A stretch of 64,000 nucleotides of DNA from JARLGU01 sp036504535 (GTDB lineage Bacteria; Armatimonadota; Armatimonadia; Armatimonadales; Capsulimonadaceae), in NCBI GenBank assembly GCA_036504535.1, contig DASXUY010000026.1:124001-188000 (forward strand), written 5' to 3'. Both the position numbers and the translations under genes were made by a program. How positions within the stretch are numbered: position 1 is the stretch's first letter; the number at the start of each line of letters is the position of its first letter. Shown here piece by piece: positions 36,961-44,654 of this stretch. The notes under the pieces are model-generated. The model did not search any database and was not told where the DNA came from. It saw nothing but the letters and a program-made list of their open reading frames with translations.

Positions 36961-37027
36961 CCCATCCGTCAGTCTGGCGCAAGACAGCTTGCGCCAGACT
37001 TCCACCTTCCCGAAACGGGAAGGAAAC
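36961..37027 (+). repeat. double-hairpin repeat, copy A
   Basis: CCCATCCGTC, then a perfect 13 bp stem AGTCTGGCGCAAG/CTTGCGCCAGACT (36971-37000, ACAG loop), then TCCA and a perfect 8 bp stem CCTTCCCG-AAA-CGGGAAGG (37005-37023) followed by AAACTTA. It lies between serA and pheT, 34 bp after the serA stop. Confidence 0.8.
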
Positions 37028-37050
37028 TTATGTAGTCTACACTGCGCCCT

Positions 37051-37098
37051 GCGTTCCGGCCGAGTTTCCTCGGCTTATCCCTTAGACATACGGAACGC
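37051..37098 (+). other. stem-loop in the pheT leader
   Basis: Outer stem GCGTTCCG/CGGAACGC (37051-37058, 37091-37098) encloses an inner hairpin GCCGAG-TTTC-CTCGGC (37059-37074). It ends 21 bases before the pheT start. No T-box consensus (AGGGTGGNACCGCG) is present. It may be an attenuator-like or stabilising structure. Confidence 0.5.
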
Positions 37099-37119
37099 GG
37101 CCCTAATTAAGGATTCCCA

Positions 37120-39162
37120 ATGAAGGTCCCGCTAGAATGGCTTGGCGATTTCGCCGACATTAAGGACGTCTCCGAAGACGACCTATCCCGTGCCCTGACC
37201 ATGGCTGGGCTGGAAGTCGAAGAGATCGACGATATTGCCGAGACACGCGTGCTTGTCACGAAGGTGACGCCCAACCGCGGCGACTGGATGTCTGTTGCTG
37301 GCACGGCTCGCGAAGCCGCGGCGGCGCTGAACATCCCCTTTAGGCAGCTTATCGTTCCGGCTTCGACTGTGGGCGGCGACGTCGCATCCTACGCTTCCGT
37401 CGACGTTCGGAACACTGAATGGTGCCCACGTTATGCCGCACGGATCATCAAGAACGTTAAGCAGGGACCGTCGCCTGAGCATATCCAGCAGCGTCTGGTC
37501 GCAGCGGGCATGCGCCCCATCGGCAACATTGTCGATATCACCAACTACGTGATGCTTGAGATCGGTCAGCCTCTTCACGCTTTCGATTACGATAAGGTCC
37601 CTGGCGGCCAGATTGTGGTTCGCGCCGCCAATGAGGGCGAGACCATTACCACCCTTGACGACGTTGAGCGCAGCTTGACGCCGAACATGCTTGTAATCGC
37701 TGATCGCGATCGCGCCATTGCCATCGCGGGCATTATGGGTGGCAGCACCACCGAAGTCACCGAAACGACCACCACTGTGCTGCTAGAGTCCGCACACTTC
37801 GACTCGGGCGTCATCCGGCGCGCAAGCAAGGCGCTTGGGTTGACCACGGAGGCGTCGTACCGCTTCGAGCGCTACGTTGACCCGGCCCTTGTCACATTGG
37901 CTCAAGACCGAGCCTGCGAACTGTTCGTTAAGTATGCTGGCGCAACCATTGTCGACGGCGTGATCGACTCCAACCCGGAAGCCGCAAAGACGTGGACCGT
38001 ACCGCTTCGACCGCTTCGCGCCAATGGCCTGCTAGGCTGGAAACTGACCGATGCCGAAATGACGGACGCGCTGCGACGGCTGGACATCCATATAGTAGAC
38101 GCGCCGACCGTTAACGACACCCTTACGTACACCGTGCCGTCATTCCGCCCCGACGTCACCCGTGAGATCGACCTGATCGAAGAGATCGGTCGCATGGTCG
38201 GCTACGAAACGCTCCCCGAGACACTGCCGTCAGGTCGCGGAACAGGCGGCGGGGACTGGCCCATTGCCGCATTCGATTCACGGCTGCGCGCCATCTGCAT
38301 TGGTCAGGGCCTGACCGAAGCTCACACGCACACGCTTGGCGCTCCGTCGCCGTTCGACGATCCCGATACGGACGCGTCGCGTGTTCGTATCCGCACTGCT
38401 CTTTCCGCTGAACTTTCTTGCCTCCGGCAGAGCTTGCTGCCCAACCTGCTCGCGGTGACCGCGCTGAACCTTCGCCATCGACAGCCGTTTGTGCGCGTTT
38501 TCGAGGTAGGCAAAACGTACCGCACAGACGGACCAGGCAAATACGCTGAGCCTCGGCGCATCGCCGGCGTCCTGACCGGCGACGGAGCCGACTACGTCAC
38601 CGTCAAGGGCGTTGTCGAAAACATCCTCGCCGCGCTTATGATTGACGGCGTCTCGTTCACCAAATCCAGCCTCCATGGTATGCATCCTGGCCGCTGTGCC
38701 ACAATCCTACTCGGCGGTCGCCCGGTCGGTTCTGTCGCTGAGCTTGACCCCGACATGGTTCGTGAGCACCTCGATGTGCCTTCCAGCACAGGACGTATCG
38801 CCGTGTTTGAGATGGCGTCCGAACTTCTTCGCGAACTGGCCGTTGCTGGCGATCTGGCCGAATATGTCCACCCGCCCAAGTTCCCCGCTGTCACCCGCGA
38901 CCTATCGCTCGACTACGATATCGCCACAGCCTATGGCGATATCTCCGCAACTGCCCACGAAGCTGGCGGCGACCTGCTTGTCTCGGTGAACCTGGTCTCG
39001 GTCTACACCGGCGACAAGGTGGCCGCGGGCCGGAAGAGCGTCGCGATCCGCCTCGTCCTGCGCGCCGCTGACCGCACCCTCACCGACGCCGACGCCGATG
39101 GCGTCTTGGCTGCGGTGCAGGCCGCTCTGACCGCCAAGGTTGGCGCATCGCTGCGAGCGTAG
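37120..39162 (+). CDS. pheT: phenylalanyl-tRNA synthetase beta subunit, short form
   Basis: A 680-residue PheT, the partner of PheS in charging tRNA-Phe. After the N-terminal block 'LTMAGLEVEEIDD' (~27-38) the sequence passes directly to 'VTPNRGDWMSVAGTAREAAAAL' (~49-70, shown here in part: TPNRGDWMSVAGTAREAAA). Bacterial PheT normally has an EMAP/OB-fold tRNA-binding domain of about 110 residues at that junction; it is absent, which explains the length (E. coli has 795). The B5 region, catalytic-like core ('VFEVGKTYR') and C-terminal ferredoxin-fold anticodon-binding domain ('KFPAVTRDLSLDYD') are intact. The ATG follows AAGGA. pheS is not next to it. Confidence 0.93.
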   Translation: MKVPLEWLGDFADIKDVSEDDLSRALTMAGLEVEEIDDIAETRVLVTKVTPNRGDWMSVAGTAREAAAALNIPFRQLIVPASTVGGDVASYASVDVRNTEWCPRYAARIIKNVKQGPSPEHIQQRLVAAGMRPIGNIVDITNYVMLEIGQPLHAFDYDKVPGGQIVVRAANEGETITTLDDVERSLTPNMLVIADRDRAIAIAGIMGGSTTEVTETTTTVLLESAHFDSGVIRRASKALGLTTEASYRFERYVDPALVTLAQDRACELFVKYAGATIVDGVIDSNPEAAKTWTVPLRPLRANGLLGWKLTDAEMTDALRRLDIHIVDAPTVNDTLTYTVPSFRPDVTREIDLIEEIGRMVGYETLPETLPSGRGTGGGDWPIAAFDSRLRAICIGQGLTEAHTHTLGAPSPFDDPDTDASRVRIRTALSAELSCLRQSLLPNLLAVTALNLRHRQPFVRVFEVGKTYRTDGPGKYAEPRRIAGVLTGDGADYVTVKGVVENILAALMIDGVSFTKSSLHGMHPGRCATILLGGRPVGSVAELDPDMVREHLDVPSSTGRIAVFEMASELLRELAVAGDLAEYVHPPKFPAVTRDLSLDYDIATAYGDISATAHEAGGDLLVSVNLVSVYTGDKVAAGRKSVAIRLVLRAADRTLTDADADGVLAAVQAALTAKVGASLRA

Positions 39163-39264
39163 TGTGGTCGGCGCAGAAAGAGCGCTCGCCGCGCGGCAGC
39201 CTACCCGGCTGGGGCCAAGCTGAGCTTGGATCCCTTCAAGGGTTGCGGTCAGCTGCTTACGTGT

Positions 39265-39299
39265 ATTTCGCGTCTTGCGTTGCGCAACGCAATTCTTTA
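39265..39299 (+). terminator. palindromic terminator repeat, copy 3 (partial, plus-strand orientation)
   Basis: TTTCGCGTCTTGCGTTGCGC continues to AACGCAATTCTTTA: the inner palindrome GCGTTGCGCAACGC followed by a T-rich run on the plus strand. It lies about 100 bases after the pheT stop and is oriented to terminate it. It resembles copies at 17775 and 39702, but with the outer arms lost. Confidence 0.55.
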
Positions 39300-39366
39300 C
39301 CCCCGTTCGCTCGGCTCGCTGCCTCCAAAATTTGGGGGCTCCGATGTCCGACCACTTCGTGGCAGG

Positions 39367-39420
39367 TTCTTAGCCCAGAGTGCGATCCGCCCTTCACAGG
39401 CATCGCTTCAACGGATGCAT
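39367..39420. repeat. fragment of the 306 bp dispersed repeat
   Basis: TTCTTAGCCCAGAGTGCGAT through ACGGATGCAT matches 15101-15153 and the reverse complement of the 8587-8893 unit. It lies in the 640 bp gene-poor gap 39163-39800 between pheT and the ribonuclease gene. Confidence 0.6.
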
Positions 39421-39470
39421 AATCACCCCCCAAACCGACCCGCCACGTAAAATAAACCGTGATCGTATGT

Positions 39471-39498
39471 TTGATAACTAAATACTATGTGATATAAT
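39471..39498 (+). promoter_or_regulatory. orphan promoter-like sequence
   Basis: TTGATA (39471-39476), 16 bp spacer, TATAAT (39493-39498) in an AT-rich patch. The frame that follows (39520-39771) runs through the palindromic repeat and its codons look non-coding, so a small RNA or nothing is the more likely product. Confidence 0.35.
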
Positions 39499-39701
39499 AT
39501 AGATACAAACATTAGACGAATGATGATTTGGTCAGGTGAAGAGTGGAAAGGGCGACTGCGTGATTACAACCTTATTCATGAATATTGCGATTCCAACAAG
39601 CCCAAATATTCACAACTGCCACGAACCTGGCCAGCCAAAAAGTGGACGGACAACACCGCCCCTGCTTGCGGGGGCGGCGAGCTTCAAGCGAGCGGGGGGC
39701 A

Positions 39702-39749
39702 TTTTGCGCAAAAAAAAGAATCGCGTTGCGCAACGCAAAACGCGCAAAA
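39702..39749 (-). terminator. palindromic terminator repeat, copy 2
   Basis: Outer arms TTTTGCGC (39702-39709) and GCGCAAAA (39742-39749), inner palindrome GCGTTGCGCAACGC; on the minus strand GATTCTTTTTTTTG follows the inner hairpin. It lies 51 bases after the stop of the NYN ribonuclease gene, in the orientation that terminates it. Near-identical to copy 1 at 17775-17823. Confidence 0.7.
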
Positions 39750-39800
39750 CTGCCACACACCTGGCCATTAATGGCGTGCTGACGGCAAGCTTACGCGACG

Positions 39801-41537
39801 TTATTCGTAGATTGACGCGCGACCGGTCGCGTGGGCGATACTGTATTGGAGTTTGAGTACTTCTTGGGTGGGGTCGTATTCGGCCATGTAGTCGTTTGTG
39901 ACGATGGGGGCGTGGAGGCGCCTAGCTTCGCGTAGAATGTACTCGTCGGCGTCGGTGCCGCTGGTGACGAGGATGATCTGGCCATCGGCGACCATCTGAC
40001 GTGCGAGGGCGGTGTCGTCGACGACGTACGGCAGGTTGGCGTCAGCAATCAGCAGGCTTGGATAGTGGCCTCGATAGCGCATGGAGCGGCGTACGGTGAG
40101 GATCTGGGACATACGGGGTTTGGGAGCGGCGATCATTTCCTGCCCATGCCACGCGACATTGCTGGCGTCCATGATCGCGGGCCCGGCGAGGACTGGTCGC
40201 TTGATAAGGGCAACATAACTGCCATCGTTCTCTGTGATGGCGTTTACGGCTTCAGCGATGAGGGAGACTTGATCGGCTGGCAAGTCCTTCACAGCTTTCC
40301 TCAGCGCGTCGACCTCCGTTTGACGATTCTGATCGATCCATCCAACGATTAGCCTTGCGGTGACGACGCGGCCCGCGACACCGGGGAGCGTGACGGGCAG
40401 CGGATCATCTGCGCCGGTGCGCTGGCGGGCGCGTTCCGTGAACAGGACTGCCTGCAGCTCGCCTTGAGCCGTTTCGCGAAGAGCGTGGTAGGTATCTGGT
40501 TGTGTTCCCCGGAGATGATCCAGCCGCTCGCGCACGGATTCGATGTCGGTGCCGTGATGACCAAGAGCGGTGAAGTACTCTCGCGCAGCCTTCGGATCAG
40601 GCGCAATGGTGAACACGCGAATGAGTGTGTCAGCAGCGTCGGTGAATGCTGCATGGGCAACTTGAAGTGACAAGAGGCTTTTCCAGCTGGTGGAAGCGGC
40701 CCGATTGTCTCCGGCTGCGTGGGACGCGAGGGCGTGGATTTCTAGAGCGGCGCAATTGGCAGGAGACAGCCGGAGCACATCCGCTGCAATCTGTCTCGCA
40801 ACTCCACCTTTCGGTTTGTCGAGAAGCAAGCGAACCGCCTCGATAAAATCAGCGCCCTCGTGGGCAGGTGAGACGCCACGCGACGCAGGCGCGCGTACAG
40901 CAGGGACGGGGGCGGGCTTGGATTCAGGCGAAGGTTGCGGTGGAGTGCGCGTGCTTATCGCTTTGAGAAGCTCAGCATTGGTCTGCTCGGCGCGTCGCAG
41001 TTTTCGTTCAAGCCGTTCGGCTCGCTGCTTTGTGCGCGCTAGCTCCTTCTCCGCTTCGGTACGATCAACGTTGGCCGCGAGAGCGTCCATGCGCGCTTGT
41101 GTGAGGTCATGCTCGGCGGCACGTCGGCGTTGCGCTTCGTCATCCCGCTCCTTCTTGAGGCGATCACGCTCCACGCGATAGGCCTGGGTTGCCGCTATTT
41201 CGGCGGCTTCCGGTGTTGGCGCGGGCCTAGTGGCCGTTTTTGGTGCACCATCGGCAGTGCGGACGGGCGGCGGCGCGGCGGCAGCGGCTTTGGCTAGCTC
41301 TCGGAGCTTATCAGCGAACGCGATGTTTCGAGACGCTTCCTCAGCGAGCCGTTTTCGCACAAGGGGGTTGGCGTAGCCGTTCACATCGACGCGAAAGCCT
41401 GCGAACGCAAGCGCGGTGAGCATGGCAAAATCGGGGTCGCGGAACACCGGCGCGAGTGCGGCGTAGCGGACTGTTGCAAGGAGCGCATGAGCTTCTTTCG
41501 TTGAGAGTGGTGTCGCGTCCTTGTCTTCTTTGGGCAT
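39801..41537 (-). CDS. coiled-coil protein with C-terminal Zc3h12a-like NYN ribonuclease domain
   Basis: A 578-residue cytoplasmic protein. The C-terminal ~127 residues match the NYN/Zc3h12a (Regnase-type) PIN fold: 'IMDASNVAWHG' (first acidic cluster, family DGSNVA), 'LLIADANLPYVVDD', 'IILVTSGTDADEYILREA' (family DDRFIL) and 'APIVTNDYMAEYD' (family VSNDNYRDL). The acidic residues expected to bind Mg are all present. Residues ~110-185 form a coiled coil rich in Lys, Glu and Arg; a Pro/Ala linker and an alpha-helical, TPR-like region (~245-440) follow. I start at the ATG at 41537 since the frame upstream runs into a repeat. It is alone, without antitoxin, between ilvD and pheT. RNA cleavage is inferred from family; its target is unknown. 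Confidence 0.75.
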   Translation of the reverse strand: MPKEDKDATPLSTKEAHALLATVRYAALAPVFRDPDFAMLTALAFAGFRVDVNGYANPLVRKRLAEEASRNIAFADKLRELAKAAAAAPPPVRTADGAPKTATRPAPTPEAAEIAATQAYRVERDRLKKERDDEAQRRRAAEHDLTQARMDALAANVDRTEAEKELARTKQRAERLERKLRRAEQTNAELLKAISTRTPPQPSPESKPAPVPAVRAPASRGVSPAHEGADFIEAVRLLLDKPKGGVARQIAADVLRLSPANCAALEIHALASHAAGDNRAASTSWKSLLSLQVAHAAFTDAADTLIRVFTIAPDPKAAREYFTALGHHGTDIESVRERLDHLRGTQPDTYHALRETAQGELQAVLFTERARQRTGADDPLPVTLPGVAGRVVTARLIVGWIDQNRQTEVDALRKAVKDLPADQVSLIAEAVNAITENDGSYVALIKRPVLAGPAIMDASNVAWHGQEMIAAPKPRMSQILTVRRSMRYRGHYPSLLIADANLPYVVDDTALARQMVADGQIILVTSGTDADEYILREARRLHAPIVTNDYMAEYDPTQEVLKLQYSIAHATGRASIYE

Positions 41538-41589
41538 GGTAGTTTGGTTATAGGCGATGATGACTGTGTGCGTGAAGTAGTGGAGGAAA

Positions 41590-41655
41590 CCCATCCGGCG
41601 TTCAGGCAAAACAAGACTTTCGCCTGAACGCCACCTTCCCGAAACTAAAGGAAAC
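41590..41655 (+). repeat. double-hairpin repeat, copy C
   Basis: CCCATCCG, then an 11 bp perfect stem GGCGTTCAGGC/GCCTGAACGCC (41597-41607, 41622-41632) whose sequence is unlike copy A but still pairs, then CCACCTTCCCGAAAC. The second hairpin is degraded (CTAAAGG in place of CGGGAAGG). It lies between ilvD and the ribonuclease start. Confidence 0.7.
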
Positions 41656-41702
41656 TTGTTGGGTAACCGCTGACCACTCCGAAACACGGAAGACTCGTTA
41701 TA

Positions 41703-43562
41703 TTACCGCCGTCCGGTGATGCGGGTGACGTCTCGGACGGCTCCTCGGGCGGCGCTGGTGGTCATGGCGGCATAGGCTTGAAGCGCGGGACTAACGCGGC
41801 GTTCGCGCGGCGCAGCTGGGGTCCAGGCGTCGGGCCCACGCTCCTCGGCAACTTCCCGTCGTGCCGCGAGCTCGGAGTCGGATACAACGAGATGGATGGT
41901 GCGGTTCGGGATGTCGATTTCGATGCGATCACCTTCGTGGACGAGGGCAATCGCGCCACCCTCGGCGGCTTCGGGGGAGACATGACCGATGGACAGGCCA
42001 GATGTTCCGCCTGAGAAGCGTCCGTCAGTGATCAATGCGCACGCTTTGCCGAGCCCCTTCGATTTAAGGTAGCTGGTCGGATAAAGCATCTCCTGCATGC
42101 CGGGACCGCCTCGCGGACCTTCATAGCGGATAACGACGACATCGCCTTCAGAGACCTTGCCGGAGAGGATGCCTTCAACGGCGTCGTCCTGGCTTTCAAA
42201 TACCCGGGCTGGGCCGGCAAACACGAGGCTGCCCTTGTCGACGCCAGCTGTCTTTACGATACAACCATCAAGCGCGATGTTGCCGTAAAGGACGGCCAGT
42301 CCACCATCGCGGCTATACGCATGCTCGATATCGCGGATCACGCCGGTTTCGCGGTTAAGGTCGAGTTCGGGATAGTGCCGGTTCTGGCTAAATGCTTCGG
42401 TTGTGCGGATTCCACCGGGAGCGGCTTTGTAGAACGCCTTGACATCGTCCTTGACGTCGCGGCAAACATCGAGTTCGTCGATAGCTGCGGCCAGGGTGGC
42501 GGTATGGACGGTAGGCTGCGCCGTGTTCAAAAGTGCGCCTCGCTCAAGTTCGCCGAGGATGGCGAAAACGCCACCAGCGCGGTGGACATCTTCCATGTGA
42601 ACGTCGCTGCGTGATGGCGCAACCTTACACAGGTTGGGGACGAGCCGGGAGAGCCTGTCGATATCGCGCATCGTAAAATCGACACCCGCTTCATGCGCGG
42701 CGGCAAGAAGATGCAGCACGGTGTTGGTCGATCCACCCATGGCAATGTCAAGCGCCATGGCGTTCTCAAATGCCTGGAACGTGGCTATGGACCTGGGCAG
42801 CACCGATGCGTCGTCGTGCTCGTAGTAACGCTTTGCTAGGTCAACGATGAGCCGACCAGCACCGAGGAACAGGTCCTTTCGCTCCAGGTGTGTTGCAACC
42901 ACGGAACCGTTGCCGGGAAGTGACAAGCCCAGGGCTTCCGTGAGGCAGTTCATGGAGTTTGCCGTAAACATGCCCGAGCACGAACCGCAGGTGGGACAAG
43001 CGCTCTGCTCGATGGCAAGGGTTTCGTCGTCGCTGATTTTGTCGTCGGCAGCGGCGACCATCGCGTCGATGAGATCCACCGCGCGTGTTTCTCCGTTCCA
43101 AACGACCTTGCCAGCTTCCATCGGGCCACCGGAGACGAACACGGCGGGGATGTTGAGGCGAAGAGCGGCCATCAGCATGCCGGGAGTGATCTTGTCGCAG
43201 TTTGAGATGCAGACGAGCGCGTCGGCGCAGTGAGCGTTGACCATGTACTCGACGCTGTCGGCGATGAGGTCGCGCGACGGAAGGCTGTAGAGCATGCCGT
43301 CGTGCCCCATGGCGATTCCGTCATCGACGGCGATGGTGTCGAACTCTTTGGCGACGCCTCCGTGCTTTTCGATTTCGCGCGCTACGAGTTGACCGAGATC
43401 CTTGAGGTGAACGTGGCCCGGCACAAACTGCGTGAACGAGTTTGCGATAGCGATGATTGGCTTATCGAAGTCGCCATCCTTCATTCCTGTGGCACGCCAA
43501 AGCCCGCGCGCTCCCGCCATATTTCGTCCGTGCGTCGTGGTTCTCGATCGATACGTCGGCAT
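41703..43562 (-). CDS. ilvD: dihydroxy-acid dehydratase
   Basis: A 619-residue Fe-S dehydratase of valine, leucine and isoleucine synthesis, converting 2,3-dihydroxy-3-methyl acids to 2-oxo acids. Cluster cysteines lie in 'CISNCDKITPGML' and 'ACPTCGSCSGMFTANSMN', and 'SYLKSKGLGKACALITDGRFSGG' (shown in part: LITDGRFSGG) carries the conserved active-site loop. Length equals the E. coli-like form. The ATG at 43562 follows AAGGGG. No other ilv gene is adjacent. An Fe-S enzyme, so it depends on the suf system. Confidence 0.96.
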   Translation of the reverse strand: MPTYRSRTTTHGRNMAGARGLWRATGMKDGDFDKPIIAIANSFTQFVPGHVHLKDLGQLVAREIEKHGGVAKEFDTIAVDDGIAMGHDGMLYSLPSRDLIADSVEYMVNAHCADALVCISNCDKITPGMLMAALRLNIPAVFVSGGPMEAGKVVWNGETRAVDLIDAMVAAADDKISDDETLAIEQSACPTCGSCSGMFTANSMNCLTEALGLSLPGNGSVVATHLERKDLFLGAGRLIVDLAKRYYEHDDASVLPRSIATFQAFENAMALDIAMGGSTNTVLHLLAAAHEAGVDFTMRDIDRLSRLVPNLCKVAPSRSDVHMEDVHRAGGVFAILGELERGALLNTAQPTVHTATLAAAIDELDVCRDVKDDVKAFYKAAPGGIRTTEAFSQNRHYPELDLNRETGVIRDIEHAYSRDGGLAVLYGNIALDGCIVKTAGVDKGSLVFAGPARVFESQDDAVEGILSGKVSEGDVVVIRYEGPRGGPGMQEMLYPTSYLKSKGLGKACALITDGRFSGGTSGLSIGHVSPEAAEGGAIALVHEGDRIEIDIPNRTIHLVVSDSELAARREVAEERGPDAWTPAAPRERRVSPALQAYAAMTTSAARGAVRDVTRITGRR

Positions 43563-43750
43563 TGTAATTCCCCTTGTCCGGCTCGCCTAGCGGAAACGCA
43601 ACGTTGCGGCGGCTACCGTGCCGCTCCGCTCTCCTCGCCGTCTTAACATTCCTTTAGTATACCTCCGGGTGATTAGCGAGAGGTTTGCTTGCTAGAACGG
43701 TAACAGCTCGCAATGCGGGACCGCTTAAAGGACCCACCTGCCTCGCGGAC

Positions 43751-43780
43751 TCGGCATCCTCCCGAAACGGGAGGAAAACT
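43751..43780 (+). repeat. double-hairpin repeat, copy E (second hairpin)
   Basis: CCTCCCG-AAA-CGGGAGG (43758-43774) then AAAACT. Compared with copies A and B one T and its partner A are both missing, so the pairing is kept. A TGCC...GGCA pair precedes it. It lies in the 519 bp gap 43563-44081 between ilvD and the PNPOx-like gene, which otherwise has only the promoter at 43955. Confidence 0.65.
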
Positions 43781-43954
43781 TTCATCCCGACCGTCGCCGG
43801 GTGCCTCGAGGCGGATGGCGAGGAACGAGCATGATGGATACCGAAGAGTGCTACTAAATGCTCGTCCTGGCGGTGCCAGCCCTTATACAGCGTTCCAGAA
43901 GACTAAGAAGCGTCCTGTATAAATAACAATTTTTAGATATGTTTGCTTGCTTGG

Positions 43955-43983
43955 TTGCTGAAGTATTGTGAGCGGTCTATAAT
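43955..43983 (+). promoter_or_regulatory. promoter of the PNPOx-like gene
   Basis: TTGCTG (43955-43960), 17 bp spacer, TATAAT (43978-43983), leaving a leader of about 92 bases to the start at 44082. Confidence 0.65.
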
Positions 43984-44081
43984 ATCAGAAGACATAGGGA
44001 AGTGGCCTCACTGTTGTACCCTTGGTCGACTTACGCCGAAATCTTAGGGCGTCTGTAAACGATTCACAAAGGAATATAAAT

Positions 44082-44483
44082 ATGGCCCATCTACCTGGGA
44101 AAGTCGTCAGCCTTTTTGAAGGCGGACACATTATTTGGGTGGCGACTGCCGCCGCTGATGGTACTCCCAACATTGCCGTAAAAGGGAGCGGATTTGCGTC
44201 GGATAGCGAGCACATCTTCTTTGCCGATCTCTTTTCGAATAAGACGCGCGCCAACCTTGAGCAAAACCCTATCGTCGCAATTGGAATCTATGATGCCAAC
44301 ATTGCCGTTCAGGTCAAGGGTCGCGCAACGATGTCGGCTAGCGGTCCGCTTTACGACCGCGTTCTCGCCGCGATCCGCGCCAAAGCGCCCGCAGTCCCCG
44401 CGCCGAAATATGTGGTGGAAGTTGCCGTTGAGTCTGTGTTCGACATGACCGCCGGCCCGAATGCTGGCGTCAAGCTCGCGTAA
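44082..44483 (+). CDS. pyridoxamine 5'-phosphate oxidase-like flavoprotein
   Basis: A 133-residue split-barrel flavin-binding protein. 'IIWVATAAADGTPNIAVKGS' and 'FFADLFSNKTRANLEQNPIVAIGIYD' (shown by NKTRANLEQNP) match the PNPOx-like family N-terminus; the second half 'VQVKGRATMSASGPLYDRV' completes one barrel. It is much shorter than true PdxH and lacks its substrate residues, so a general FMN-linked reductase/oxidase role is likelier. The ATG at 44082 follows AAAGGA. Confidence 0.8.
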   Translation: MAHLPGKVVSLFEGGHIIWVATAAADGTPNIAVKGSGFASDSEHIFFADLFSNKTRANLEQNPIVAIGIYDANIAVQVKGRATMSASGPLYDRVLAAIRAKAPAVPAPKYVVEVAVESVFDMTAGPNAGVKLA

Positions 44484-44654
44484 GCATTGCTAGAACGGCC
44501 GACACAATATTACACTGCCCCTTCATTTTCCGGCGATTGGAGCGTGAGGGGGCATTGTTTCGTGTTCATGAGCACGTTATTGACGTAACATCGGTAATAG
44601 TTGCGGGGCGCTGCTCTCGGCCCCCTCGGAAGAAACACCTCACCCCCTGCCCAT

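Noticed and set aside
36930..37119. T-box or other amino-acid-sensing leader before pheT
   Set aside because: Stem-loops are present but the T-box consensus is not; the upper one belongs to the dispersed double-hairpin family.
39520..39771. 83-codon frame after a promoter-like sequence
   Set aside because: Runs through a palindromic terminator repeat and a C/G-rich hairpin; no motif or ribosome binding site.
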